DNA of 64,000 bases from Ruegeria_C sp041537905 (GCF_041537905.1 NZ_JBGRUO010000001.1:248001-312000), one strand, 5' to 3'; positions 28,201 through 36,283 are shown, counted from the stretch's first letter. The notes: generated from the sequence alone by a model not told the origin. A program made the numbers and translations.

Positions 28201-28491
28201 AATTTCCGGACGCTCGCAGGCATCATCCTGTTTGGTAAAAAGCGTATTATCTCGCTGATTGAAAAGCTGCGCACAAACACACAATTCGACCCGGATGGAC
28301 ACCATTTCGCCCGCGGAGAGATGATTCTTGGCCTCCTCTACAAGCTCAAGAAGAAAAACGAACAGGCGGTTGGGCATTTGATGACCGCCCATCGCCTGAT
28401 CGAACCGACCGGTGCCTCGCCCATGCTCACGCGGATCGAGGACGCCCTGCAAGAGCTGGGTGCATGGACGGGACCACGCCCGTCGACCTAA
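25279..28491 (+). CDS. Class III nucleotide cyclase - AAA ATPase - TPR signalling protein
   Basis: 1070 aa. Class III cyclase domain at about 15-200: metal Asp27 (VLFTDMVGYT) and Asp71 (FAGDSIMAVFG), ribose-binding Asn147/Arg151 (NSVNLAAR), and Thr140 at the purine-specifying position usual for class IIIb. The position of the usual adenine-contacting Lys is Gly67. An AAA/STAND-like ATPase follows (EPGLGKT around Lys252; VVLLVEDTHWID), then about 500 residues of TPR-like helices. Likely a soluble sensor coupling protein or ligand binding to cAMP production. ATG at 25279; a start at 25255 is also open. Confidence 0.88.
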   Translation: MTNNTQITDTSSPRLGERRLVSVLFTDMVGYTPIVEKLGAETTAHFTSMIYGMLSGVIEEHGGVIRGFAGDSIMAVFGIPDALEDAGLRACKAAMAIQALFTASEDDIEKRFGVRPIMRVGVSSGSVVMAAVEGADGQMTAVGNSVNLAARIQSLAPEGGCLICDTTRALVEWLVDLSFEGEHTIKGVAKQQKLWQLQSIREGATRFDASLARGLSQYVGRDAELSALSEALDQTRDGLRVIDLVAEPGLGKTRLVVEFLDRAKAKETVILTGQCTTDGQQVPFLPFLEVVRGSFGINQDDEPEEIERKLQAGLQHAGQDTLENLGLLMNLLGLKPPEGTLDGLDGVLIGLRTRDLLPALLKAQCQMGRVVLLVEDTHWIDGASETMMSKLVDGGDLDNLLILNTRRPEYTPEWKDNPSVSTLKLKPLTEGDIHHLVQSRLKVDTLPDALIKEVVDRSGGNPLFGEEILSFLTEKGALRVEEGQVVFENQPGGDELPASMQSLLSARIEQLQPKDRALLQAAAAIGRGFDPGLLSMVVEQPDETGAALQRLQALDIVFRKAESSDYMFKHVLLRETVYNSLVANRRSELHLAIAEALEKRNSNRLPEAAETLAHHYMQTPRTDLAFEYSALAGAKSLGVFSHDQANQYFADALALYEQDPTCASDDAFANFLANYALCSNISLDVTTMIELAPRVRPILNEMGENGDHVLFLHHYVSCLVCNSQFLEALSVQRELTEMAKRVGDPKSVAYAMVNELSVGIYCAPLSNAEFAARTAEIEAALTKFDDAYLQNFYFATLGWNELTRGRVIKARETAARMVADGEKNNDPRALGYGTAMKALIAVVTDDHQSALELSEEALRLSRAEFEKAIAESSRVAALVPLERPGAREAVQGYVDMCEANGWLLFAGVPQTMLGVALAMEGRVSEGLQQIKATIENREAEGAQIAADWNRLLLSEVYLLILTGEGGASFGVLMRNFRTLAGIILFGKKRIISLIEKLRTNTQFDPDGHHFARGEMILGLLYKLKKKNEQAVGHLMTAHRLIEPTGASPMLTRIEDALQELGAWTGPRPST

Positions 28492-29885
28492 TCCGACAGT
28501 TGCGCAAGGTAGCGGATCGCCGGAAGGCTCGGAAGAAAAGTATAGGCCCCGCCGCGTGTTTTGACGAAACGAGGAAACCCGTTTAGGCGGATGCGACCGC
28601 CGTCTTTCAACGTCAGTTCAAACGCGCTGGTTTCGGGCACATTGGCGCCGAGCAAAGGATCGTTCGTGCCGGTGATTTCGGGGTCCTGCAGACCGAAATT
28701 CAGCCAATCGCACACAACCGCCTCGAACTGCGCTCCGTAATTCGCGCCAATGAAGTTCCCCAGCAAACCGCGTTCTGCATCGTCCCGGTTTTCGGGGTCG
28801 AAATCGGGGCCATAAGACATGCCCCGACGCACCAGCCGTCTTGAGTAATTGGCAACACGCTGAACGATGGGGCCACCACGTGGATTGACGCGGCGCATAT
28901 GGGCGCCAGCCGGGCAACGCGAGGTGCGGGTATAATTGTAATTGGTCGGCGAAACCTCTTCCTCAGGACATTGCGCATCGGGCGAAAGTTCGTAAGGGAC
29001 ACCGTTGCGCCAGCGGCCGCACATCTGGGCTGCCACGACTTCGCGCAGGGCGCCATGGCGATCCAGATCCTTTCCGACCCGCTTTTCATCTTCGGGTGCC
29101 AGCAAAAGGTCGCCCTTGGGATGGTCGAGCAGTTGCGTGGCGGCCTTATCAAGGTAATCCTCGAATCCCTTGGCATCCTGCTGGAGCACACGAAAGGCGT
29201 TGAAGGCCCCGTTGCGGCCCAGCACATCCGGTTGGGGAATACTGAATAGCATCCCCTCAAAATGCGTCGGATGCCCCAAAAGAACGGTTCCCAGTGGATC
29301 CTTGGGCTCATCGACCTTGATTTGCGCAGGGTCGAAGACGTGGCGGAACCTGGGCTGCGAGATGCTGTCGACATAGCCGAAAAACACCTTGTCATCGGGC
29401 AGGTTACGCCCGTTGCGCACGCCCAGAACGGTGAATGCCTTTGCCACCTGTGCTTCGGTCTGATCGAGATATTGCTCCTCGTCTGAATAAAGCGAAGCGA
29501 TAATGTGTACCCGGTCTGCCTGATCGAAGGGCGCGGGCCAATGCTCGGGCGCGCTTTCTCCGAAATCGCCCAGCTTGACTGCGCGCTTGGCCATACCCTC
29601 GGCGTATTCTATCGGAAAGCTGTCAAGGTCGCGGCTGGCGGTCCCCAGCGCGCGCAACCCCTCAAAGGTCACACCGATATTGAAGCAGAGTTTGGGCTTT
29701 TCTTTCCAATTCGCCGAACGGGTGATTGCGGGTATCTCGCTACTGGTGCCATCTGCGGACGCGGCCAGAAACTGCCGTGCCTTTGCCCGGTCCGAAACTT
29801 CGAGGACAAGATGGCGGACCATGTTGTTGCGATAACCGCGCAGGATGTTACCCTGCAGCTCTTCGGGGTCAAATACAGCGTTCAC
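28488..29885 (-). CDS. DyP-type haem peroxidase
   Basis: 465 aa. The distal motif reads GYVDSISQPR (Asp173 kept; the GxxDG consensus has Ser174 for the final Gly) and the proximal haem ligand is His329 in CPAGAHMRRVNPRGG, preceding the C-terminal barrel (FIGANYGAQFEAVVCDW). It oxidises dyes/phenols or other substrates with peroxide. No signal or Tat peptide, so cytoplasmic. GTG start overlaps the stop of the next gene upstream (GTGA). Convergent with the cyclase gene, 4-bp overlap. Confidence 0.9.
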   Translation of the reverse strand: MNAVFDPEELQGNILRGYRNNMVRHLVLEVSDRAKARQFLAASADGTSSEIPAITRSANWKEKPKLCFNIGVTFEGLRALGTASRDLDSFPIEYAEGMAKRAVKLGDFGESAPEHWPAPFDQADRVHIIASLYSDEEQYLDQTEAQVAKAFTVLGVRNGRNLPDDKVFFGYVDSISQPRFRHVFDPAQIKVDEPKDPLGTVLLGHPTHFEGMLFSIPQPDVLGRNGAFNAFRVLQQDAKGFEDYLDKAATQLLDHPKGDLLLAPEDEKRVGKDLDRHGALREVVAAQMCGRWRNGVPYELSPDAQCPEEEVSPTNYNYTRTSRCPAGAHMRRVNPRGGPIVQRVANYSRRLVRRGMSYGPDFDPENRDDAERGLLGNFIGANYGAQFEAVVCDWLNFGLQDPEITGTNDPLLGANVPETSAFELTLKDGGRIRLNGFPRFVKTRGGAYTFLPSLPAIRYLAQLSD

Positions 29886-30598
29886 CAGCCTACTCCCAAC
29901 TTGTCGCGCACCTGCGCGGCCGAATATCCGGGATAGCCACGATAGCCGCCGCCCAGTGAAATATTGCGATTGGCATGAAGCTGCAGGATCAATTCGCGTG
30001 GCAGCGACATAAGCTCATGAGGAGGGGCGTCCGGTGATCGACCCGCCGCTGCATCCTGCACGTGAAACAGGTTGATCGCGTAATCGGGGGCTTGAAACAG
30101 GTCATGCGCCTTGACCCAGTCGATGAACTCCTCAACGTGATCTTCGCAGGGGAAAAGCGCTTCGCCCCCTTCAACCAGATGCATGAGATCATCAAAAACG
30201 CTGCCGATAGTGGCGATGAAATCGCGGATGTAGTTGCTGAAATCTCCGTCATAGACCGAGATCATGCAGATATAGTCTTCGACCAGCAGAAACCGCGCTG
30301 AGTGAACCGTTCCCACGTTGTCGAGGCCCGCGAAAATCTCATCCACGTTTTGCGCAAGCGCCATAACCGCCTTGGCGCGACCTATGGGCGAGGTATCCTT
30401 CAGGGGCATCAGCAGGTTCATCATGCGTTGCACGTTGTCGCTGGGTTGCGAAGACGGGCGTGGCCCACCCGGTAATTTCGGTTTGGGCTCGCGCCAGACC
30501 CAATAGGGCACCACCACGTATTTGGACAGGAACTTGAACCAGCCCCGCTCTGGCAGGCTGTTGACATATCTGTTTAGCCATCCGCCATCATCGCTCAT
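29882..30598 (-). CDS. Hypothetical protein between catalase-like and DyP genes
   Basis: 238 aa, not assigned to a named family with confidence. It carries GTVHSARFLLVEDYICMISV followed by YDGDFSNYIRDFI, a pattern seen in ferredoxin-fold/dimeric alpha-beta-barrel proteins related to DyP-like haem proteins. The C-terminus is rich in Gly/Tyr (LGGGYRGYPGYSAAQ). A short hydrophobic stretch near residue 25 (YVVVPYWVW) might touch a membrane. Located 3 bp after the catalase-like stop and overlapping the DyP start, so almost certainly co-expressed with both. Confidence 0.7.
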   Translation of the reverse strand: MSDDGGWLNRYVNSLPERGWFKFLSKYVVVPYWVWREPKPKLPGGPRPSSQPSDNVQRMMNLLMPLKDTSPIGRAKAVMALAQNVDEIFAGLDNVGTVHSARFLLVEDYICMISVYDGDFSNYIRDFIATIGSVFDDLMHLVEGGEALFPCEDHVEEFIDWVKAHDLFQAPDYAINLFHVQDAAAGRSPDAPPHELMSLPRELILQLHANRNISLGGGYRGYPGYSAAQVRDKLGVGW

Positions 30599-30601
30599 GC
30601 T

Positions 30602-31627
30602 CTAGCCCTCCGTTCTGCTGAACGGGCAGGGAATGCCGCCCCGCCGTTTGCTTGAAAATTCATAGACATCCTTGCGGATCTTCAGCACGGGATCTTCGGA
30701 CGGTCTGATACCATCGGTCAGAAGCCACGGGTTGAAGCTCAATTTCTCGGCATGCGCTTCCTGATCCTCTGGTACCTCTTTGAGGGTCAGCAAGCCCATC
30801 ATCACCCGCTTGCGATGCGGTGGCCATTGCTTGGTGGAATCGTTGAAATCATCGCCTGTTTCACCAATGGTCATCATGAGCGAAAACCGCTCAATGCCAT
30901 TTGCGAGCCGCTTCTCAAGATCTTCCTTCAAATAGACGTCCACAGGTGGGTCCAGCGGGTTTGTGTTGAGAACCCCGGCGATGGGCTGCCAGTTGAACCG
31001 AACCCAGCGATCAGTGCCATCCGGATCAGTCACGATGAAGGTGTGAACAGCATGATATGACGCCCGAACATAGCTCACCGGGGCTCCGATCACCGAGGCC
31101 TGAAGAACCCCCGGCTGAGCAAAGGCGTGCTTGTCTGCAAATTCCGTGGCTCCTTCGTTGGGGCGCGTTTCCTGTCCCGGATAAGGGTCGGGCATCGGTA
31201 ACTGCAGCTTGAGGAAATCCCGGATCTTTTGCCAGGGGGTTTCGCGATGGCATTCCTTTGGACGTGCCGCCAGAGCGAATTGCAAAAAGGTATCGGGTGT
31301 TGGCGCAAAAAACACGGGCAGCGTCATTGAAATGAGATCGGTGGCCCGGTCATTGCTCAGCTTGAAGCGCACCGCCATGCCGCGCACATCCGACCAGCCA
31401 TCATGCTCTTCGACTAAACCCATCCCGTTGGAGAACCGGACAGCGACATCCAAGGGCTTCTCGGTGGGTTGAAAATGCTCTGCCGTGCAGAAGTCCTTGG
31501 CCACCGGGGACGGCTCGAAAAAACCTGTAGCGCCGACGCCAATCGTGTGAACCGGTCGTCGCTCGGTACTGCCGCCTTCGATATCGAGCGCGTGAACAAT
31601 GTCTTCAACAAGTTTAGGATCGTCCAT
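30602..31627 (-). CDS. Catalase-like haem protein (short form)
   Basis: 341 aa, far shorter than classic catalases (about 480-750) but with their key residues: distal His27 in RRPVHTIGVGATGFFEP, the VRFSNGMG...DVRGMAVRFK core strand region, LSFNPWLLTDGI, and proximal haem Tyr322 with Arg318 (DPVLKIRKDVYEFSSKRR). Such minimal catalases may act as peroxidases or as allene-oxide-synthase-like enzymes. ATG at 31627 follows a G-rich ribosome site; a TTG one codon earlier is in frame. First gene of the operon with the unknown protein and DyP. Confidence 0.88.
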   Translation of the reverse strand: MDDPKLVEDIVHALDIEGGSTERRPVHTIGVGATGFFEPSPVAKDFCTAEHFQPTEKPLDVAVRFSNGMGLVEEHDGWSDVRGMAVRFKLSNDRATDLISMTLPVFFAPTPDTFLQFALAARPKECHRETPWQKIRDFLKLQLPMPDPYPGQETRPNEGATEFADKHAFAQPGVLQASVIGAPVSYVRASYHAVHTFIVTDPDGTDRWVRFNWQPIAGVLNTNPLDPPVDVYLKEDLEKRLANGIERFSLMMTIGETGDDFNDSTKQWPPHRKRVMMGLLTLKEVPEDQEAHAEKLSFNPWLLTDGIRPSEDPVLKIRKDVYEFSSKRRGGIPCPFSRTEG

Positions 31628-31630
31628 CAA

Positions 31631-31935
31631 TACCCCCAGCGCTCCAGAAAAAGATTAGAAAAAACAGATACTTTGAAACACGCATTCCGCATGACCATGT
31701 CCGCGACAATGCCAACCCCTGCCAACCAGACTGCGGTTCGCTGCCGAACAGTGTCAAGAATTTATTGGCCAGAACCTGTCCGGTCTTGCCTGCGCTGCCT
31801 CTTCAGGCTCAGACCCCATCGATTTCAGTGGCGTATCTTGAGTCACTACAGAAATACAGAGCGGTGACATGCCTGATCTCTTTTTGCTGAACCATGGCCC
31901 ACCATTGATTCAAGCACGCTGGCGAATGGCGGCCT
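31631..31935. other. Gene-free AT-richer region upstream of the catalase-like operon
   Basis: About 305 bp. It should contain the promoter of the catalase-like operon on the minus strand (AT-rich 31640-31680). A short plus-strand open frame here overlaps the catalase gene and shows no family signature. Base composition is less GC-rich than in neighbouring genes, as expected beside a decayed mobile element. Confidence 0.45.
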
Positions 31936-32031
31936 CTTAGCTTGTTCGTGACTGCCGGGCAGGTCGGTGACTACATCGGTGCGCGGGCGTTGCTTTGCAG
32001 CCTGATAAAGGTCGGCAACGTGGAGCGCTCA
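31936..32031 (+). pseudogene. Fragment of an IS5-type transposase gene
   Basis: Reading the plus strand from 31936 gives LSLFVTAGQVGDYIGARALL followed by CSLIKVGNVERS. This matches the catalytic-core segment of IS5-family (DDE) transposases, where FVTAGQVSDYIGARALL normally leads to a DRGYDADWFR motif. Here the similarity stops abruptly; there is no start codon, second DDE part or terminal inverted repeat. A decayed insertion-sequence remnant, marking a past recombination point. Confidence 0.7.
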
Positions 32032-32073
32032 ATTCACATGGAAAATACAGTTGCTGGAAAACGGTTCTAAATT

Positions 32074-32104
32074 GAACTGGCTCGGGGCAAGCCCGAGCCA
32101 GTTC
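32074..32104 (-). terminator. Terminator of glnK-amtB operon
   Basis: A perfect 13-bp inverted repeat (32074-32086 with 32092-32104, loop GCAAG) lies 12 bp beyond the amtB stop. On the minus strand it is followed by AATTTAG. The strongest hairpin noticed in the window. Confidence 0.85.
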
Positions 32105-32116
32105 GGTTTGACTTGA

Positions 32117-33442
32117 TCAGCCTTTCGAAAACTCCGGATAGGCTTCCATGCCCAGCTCCGCCATATCGAGGCCGTTGATCTCGTCTTCTTCGCTGACGCG
32201 GATGCCGACAGTGGCCTTCAGGATGGTCCACAGGATCAGAGCGCCGACAAAGGTGAACACACCGTAGGCAACGATCCCCAGCAATTGCGTGCCCAGGCTG
32301 GCCTCACCATAGAAGATCACGGCGATGGTGCCCCAGATACCGGCAAACAGGTGAACCGGGATGGCGCCAACAACGTCGTCGATCTTGAACTTGTCCAGCA
32401 TCGGGACCGCGAAGACCACGATGACGCCACCCACTGCACCGATCCACAGCGCGCCGAACAGGGTCGGGGCCAGCGGCTCAGCCGTGATCGACACCAGACC
32501 GGCCAGCGCACCGTTCAGCACCATGGTCAGGTCAGGCTTCTTGTACAGCACCTGCGTCAGGATAAGGGCTGCGACAGCGCCCGAGGCTGCGGCCATGTTG
32601 GTGTTGGCAAAGATGCGCGATACGTCCGATACGTCACCCACGGTGCCCATCGCCAACTGCGAACCACCGTTGAAGCCGAACCAACCCAGCCACAGGATAA
32701 ACGTACCCAGGGTCGCCAGCGCCAGGTTCGAACCGGGCATCGGGTGGACCTTGCCGTCTTTGTACTTGCCGATCCGCGGACCGAGGATGAGCGCGCCTGC
32801 CAGAGCAGCCCAGCCGCCAACAGAGTGCACGATGGTCGAGCCGGCGAAGTCAGAGAAGCCAGCCTCGGACAGCCAGCCGCCGCCCCACTGCCAGGACCCC
32901 GAGATCGGGTACATGACACCGGTCAGTACGATCACGAATATCAGGAACGGCCACAGCTTGATCCGTTCTGCCACGGCACCGGAAACGATCGACGCGGTTG
33001 CGGCGACAAACACCAGCTGGAAGAAGAAATCCGACCCGATCGAGGCATAGTCCAGAGCCGCTGCATCGGCGCCCACTCCCACAGGATCAAGGACGGTGGT
33101 CGAGAAGAACGGGCCGACCCAGCCTGCGATGGTCCAGCCGTCGCCGGGATACATCAGGTTGAAACCGATGAGCCAGTACATGATCGCGGCGAAGGAAAAC
33201 AGCGCCACGTTCTTGATCATCTGCATGGCCACGTTTTTCGACCGCACCAGGCCGCCTTCCAGCATGGCAAAACCAGCTGCCATGAAGAAAACAAGGAAGC
33301 CTGCCATCAAGAACAGCAGCGTGGTGAAGATATATTGCGTATGCTGCGCGGCCTCGCCCGTGGCGGCGGCCTCTTGCGCAAGCCCCATCTGCGGCACCGC
33401 GCAGATCGCGGCGGCAGGAATGAGTGATTTTAGAAGGTTCAT
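32117..33442 (-). CDS. amtB: Ammonium transporter AmtB
   Basis: 441 aa with a signal peptide (through MGLAQ) and 11 membrane helices. The pore residues of Amt proteins are visible: twin His in STIVHSVGGWAALAG and AIPVHLFAGIWG, plus FFMAAGFAMLEGGLVRSKN. It conducts ammonium across the inner membrane and is blocked by GlnK. The ATG at 33442 with AGGGAC upstream is chosen over earlier in-frame codons. Follows glnK by 31 bp. Confidence 0.97.
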   Translation of the reverse strand: MNLLKSLIPAAAICAVPQMGLAQEAAATGEAAQHTQYIFTTLLFLMAGFLVFFMAAGFAMLEGGLVRSKNVAMQMIKNVALFSFAAIMYWLIGFNLMYPGDGWTIAGWVGPFFSTTVLDPVGVGADAAALDYASIGSDFFFQLVFVAATASIVSGAVAERIKLWPFLIFVIVLTGVMYPISGSWQWGGGWLSEAGFSDFAGSTIVHSVGGWAALAGALILGPRIGKYKDGKVHPMPGSNLALATLGTFILWLGWFGFNGGSQLAMGTVGDVSDVSRIFANTNMAAASGAVAALILTQVLYKKPDLTMVLNGALAGLVSITAEPLAPTLFGALWIGAVGGVIVVFAVPMLDKFKIDDVVGAIPVHLFAGIWGTIAVIFYGEASLGTQLLGIVAYGVFTFVGALILWTILKATVGIRVSEEDEINGLDMAELGMEAYPEFSKG

Positions 33443-33473
33443 GTTTTTGTCCCTGGAATTGGTATGGCTGCGC

Positions 33474-33812
33474 TCAGATGGCGTCTTCGTTGGTTTCGCC
33501 GGTGCGGACGCGGACCGCCTGCTGCACGTCAAGTACGAAGATCTTGCCGTCACCGATTTTTCCGGTCTTGGCGGTGGTCGCGATCGTGTCGATCACCTGA
33601 TCGACCATGCTTGCCGCCACGACGATTTCGAGCTTGATCTTGGGCACGAAATTCACTGCGTATTCCGCGCCGCGATAGATCTCGGTATGTCCTGATTGCG
33701 ACCCGAAGCCCTTGATTTCCGTTACCATCATCCCGCGCACACCAGCGTCGGTCAGCGCTTCGCGGACCTCCTCCAGCTTGAACGGTTTGATTGTCGCTAT
33801 GATGAGTTTCAC
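33474..33812 (-). CDS. glnK: Nitrogen regulatory PII protein GlnK
   Basis: 112 aa, the exact PII length. MKLIIATIKPFKLEEVREAL start, T-loop with uridylylation site Tyr51 (GHTEIYRGAEY) and the C-terminal KTGKIGDGKIFV. It senses ATP/ADP and 2-oxoglutarate and gates AmtB. The GTG at 33812, preceded by AAGGGG, gives the normal PII N-terminus; the frame is open 57 bp further upstream. Confidence 0.96.
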   Translation of the reverse strand: MKLIIATIKPFKLEEVREALTDAGVRGMMVTEIKGFGSQSGHTEIYRGAEYAVNFVPKIKLEIVVAASMVDQVIDTIATTAKTGKIGDGKIFVLDVQQAVRVRTGETNEDAI

Positions 33813-33830
33813 GTTGTTCCCCTTCACTCC

Positions 33831-33943
33831 GCCGGGCAGCCCGGCATTTTGCATGCGCAGAAACTTCACGGAATTGTTGGGACAGGGAACGAAAGGGCAT
33901 ATTCAAAAGGGGTTTCGAACGCCGATGTTGCATATTTTTTGCA
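33831..33943 (-). promoter_or_regulatory. glnK leader hairpin and upstream inverted repeat
   Basis: In the glnK leader a perfect GCCGGG-CAG-CCCGGC hairpin (33831-33845) lies 19 bp upstream of the GTG start. Further upstream TGCATATTTTTTGCA (33929-33943) is a TGCA-n7-TGCA inverted repeat that loosely resembles an NtrC site (normally TGCA-n9-TGCA). Nitrogen control of glnK-amtB by NtrC is known in many proteobacteria; the site call is tentative. Confidence 0.3.
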
Positions 33944-34069
33944 CAAATTGACCAGTTTGATTAATTTTTAGACGTTTATGAAAGGTCGATTTTCTACAGA
34001 ATATCCCCTCAACACGCCGTTGCGGGCAGGGTATTGTGGCCAAAAGACAAGAACCGGGCAGAGTCAGAC

Positions 34070-36244
34070 ATGAGCGATTCCAAACGACGAAAGCCGCCAT
34101 TGGTTGCGGACAGGCGGTATTCGTCGGGAACCAAGCCGAAGCCGAAAAAACGGGCGGCACCGAAGAAGAAGACAGCCGCCAAGACACGGCGCAAACCAGC
34201 GCGGCGCACGGCACGCAAGACCCGTGGCGGTATCGTCGGGCTGTTTCAGCGGCTGTTTCGCTGGGTATTCCGGCTGATCTGGGGTTTTACCTGGCGGGTC
34301 GGACTGGTTGCCGGGCTGCTGATCGCGCTGGCGGTGGGCTATGTCTATACCACCCTGCCCGAGCCCAGCGCACTGCTGGACGGACGCGCGCGCGGGTCAG
34401 TCACGGTGTTGGACCGGGATGGGCGCGTCTTTGCCTGGCGCGGCGATCAGTTTGGCGGGGCGATCACCGCCGACACGGTCTCGCCCTATCTCAAGAACGC
34501 CGTTGTGGCGACCGAGGACAAGCGATTCTACCGCCATTTCGGCGTCAGCCCCCGGGGCGTCGCCAGCGCGGTCAGCATCAACCTGCGCGAGGGGCGCGGC
34601 CCGCTGTCGGGCCATGGCGGCTCGACCATCACCCAGCAGACCGCCAAGCTGCTGTGTCTTGGCGTGCCTTATGATCCAAAAGAGTGGGAGTCCGAGGCCG
34701 CCTATGAAAGCGACTGCCGCCAGGGTTCACTCTGGCGCAAGGCCAAAGAAGCGATCTATGCGCTGGCGATGGAGGCCAAGTATACCAAGGACGAGGTGCT
34801 GACCATCTATCTCAACCGCGCCTTTCTGGGCGCCGGTGCGCGTGGGTTCGAGGCAGCCAGCCAGCGCTATTTCGGCAAATCCGCCGCCGAGGTCGACCCC
34901 GCCGAGGCCGCGATGCTGGCCGGGCTTCTGGTCGCCCCCACCCGCTATGCGCCCACCAACAACCTCAAACGCTCGCAGGAACGCGCGCGGTTGATTGTCG
35001 GGTTGATGGAAAATCAGGGCTATCTGACTGCCGCGCAAGCCAATGACGCCCGCAACAATCCCGCGCGCCTGTCCGAGGCCGCCGCCGCCCGTGCCGGTGG
35101 CTATTTCGCCGACTGGATCATGAGCGAATTGCCGGGCTTTTTCGGCGGCAACACCACCGAAGACGTGATCATCCGCTCGACGCTTGATCCGCGCATTCAG
35201 CGCTCTGCCGAAGAGGCGATGCAGTTCGTGTTCCAGGAAAAGGTGCGCGAAGGGTCCAAGGCGCAGGCGGCCATCATCGTGATGTCGGCCGATGGTGCGG
35301 TGCGTGCCATGGTGGGTGGTCGCGAAACCCGGGTGAACGGTGCCTTCAATCGCGCGACGCAAGCCAAGCGGCAGACCGGGTCGTCATTCAAACCCTTCGT
35401 CTATGCCACCGCGCTTGAACTTGGCTATTCCCCGCTCGATACCGTGGTGGACGAGCCCTATTGCATGAGCATTCCCGGCTCTGGCCAATGGTGCCCGAAG
35501 AACTATACCAACAAACATTACGGTCGGGTATCGCTGACGCGGGCCCTGAAAGACTCGCTGAATGTGCCCGCCGTGAAAGTGTCCGAGATTTCCGGTCGCG
35601 ACAAGGTGCGGCTGGTGGCAAGCGAGTTCGGGATCGACAACGAGTTGGCCGACGGCCCGGCGCTGGCACTTGGCGCGTCTGAAAGCACCCTGCTGGAAAT
35701 GACCGGGGCCTATGCCGGCATCCTCAATGGCGGCTCTTCAGTGACGCCTTATGGCATGGAAAAGCTGACCCTGCTGGGCGACAGCGAGTCGCTGATCGAC
35801 AATACTGGCGGGATCGGCGAGCGGGTGATCCGGACCGAAGCGGCGCAGCAGCTGATCTGGATGATGGAAAAGGTGGTCTCGGAAGGGTCGGGCAAACGGG
35901 CACGACTGCCCGACAGGCAGGCCGCCGGCAAGACCGGCACCACCCAGGCCGCGCGCGATGCCTGGTTTATCGGCTTTACCGCCGATTATGTAACCGGCGT
36001 GTGGATGGGCTATGATGACAACACGCCGCTCTCCGGCGTGACAGGTGGCGGGTTACCCGCCGAGATCTGGCGCGAGACCATGATCCGCGTCAACGAAGGG
36101 ATCGAGCCCAAACCGCTGCCCATGGCCCAACCGGTGCAACCCACCCGCGTCGCCGAACCCAAACGCCAGAAAAAGCGCAGCGGCGGCGGCCTCGGCAAAG
36201 CCGTGGACAAACTGCTCAAAGATATCTTTGGCGGAAACAGATAA
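34070..36244 (+). CDS. Bifunctional penicillin-binding protein (class A)
   Basis: 724 aa. Lys/Arg-rich cytoplasmic head (residues 1-60), one TM helix (about 78-97), GT51 glycosyltransferase domain (VVATEDKRFYRHFGV, GGSTITQQTAKLL, LTIYLNRAFLGAGARGF) and transpeptidase domain with Ser438 in SSFK, SLN in KDSLNVPAVK and KTGT in AGKTGTTQAARDAWF. It polymerises and cross-links peptidoglycan. The basic N- and C-terminal tails are unusually long. ATG at 34070 chosen; an ATG-like start 36 bp earlier is possible. Confidence 0.93.
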   Translation: MSDSKRRKPPLVADRRYSSGTKPKPKKRAAPKKKTAAKTRRKPARRTARKTRGGIVGLFQRLFRWVFRLIWGFTWRVGLVAGLLIALAVGYVYTTLPEPSALLDGRARGSVTVLDRDGRVFAWRGDQFGGAITADTVSPYLKNAVVATEDKRFYRHFGVSPRGVASAVSINLREGRGPLSGHGGSTITQQTAKLLCLGVPYDPKEWESEAAYESDCRQGSLWRKAKEAIYALAMEAKYTKDEVLTIYLNRAFLGAGARGFEAASQRYFGKSAAEVDPAEAAMLAGLLVAPTRYAPTNNLKRSQERARLIVGLMENQGYLTAAQANDARNNPARLSEAAAARAGGYFADWIMSELPGFFGGNTTEDVIIRSTLDPRIQRSAEEAMQFVFQEKVREGSKAQAAIIVMSADGAVRAMVGGRETRVNGAFNRATQAKRQTGSSFKPFVYATALELGYSPLDTVVDEPYCMSIPGSGQWCPKNYTNKHYGRVSLTRALKDSLNVPAVKVSEISGRDKVRLVASEFGIDNELADGPALALGASESTLLEMTGAYAGILNGGSSVTPYGMEKLTLLGDSESLIDNTGGIGERVIRTEAAQQLIWMMEKVVSEGSGKRARLPDRQAAGKTGTTQAARDAWFIGFTADYVTGVWMGYDDNTPLSGVTGGGLPAEIWRETMIRVNEGIEPKPLPMAQPVQPTRVAEPKRQKKRSGGGLGKAVDKLLKDIFGGNR

Positions 36245-36280
36245 GGCCCCGCGCATGCGGGGCCTGTACCGGCACAGGCC
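36245..36280. terminator. Overlapping, mutually exclusive hairpins between convergent genes
   Basis: GGCCCCGC (36245-36252) pairs with GCGGGGCC (36257-36264), and GGCCTGT (36261-36267) pairs with ACAGGCC (36274-36280). They share bases 36261-36264, so only one can form at a time. They lie between the convergent PBP and mlaC genes and probably act as a bidirectional terminator. Confidence 0.65.
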
Positions 36281-36283
36281 GTC

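Noticed and set aside
31469..31867. 132-aa plus-strand open frame over the catalase-like gene start
   Set aside because: Mostly antisense to a strongly supported gene and without any family pattern.
32285..33427. 380-aa open frame on the plus strand across amtB
   Set aside because: Composition is rich in His/Arg/Gln as expected for an antisense frame; AmtB on the minus strand is unambiguous.
33929..33943. Firm NtrC or sigma-54 promoter call for glnK
   Set aside because: The inverted repeat has 7 rather than 9 bases between TGCA halves and no GG-n10-GC promoter was seen, so it is listed only as tentative.
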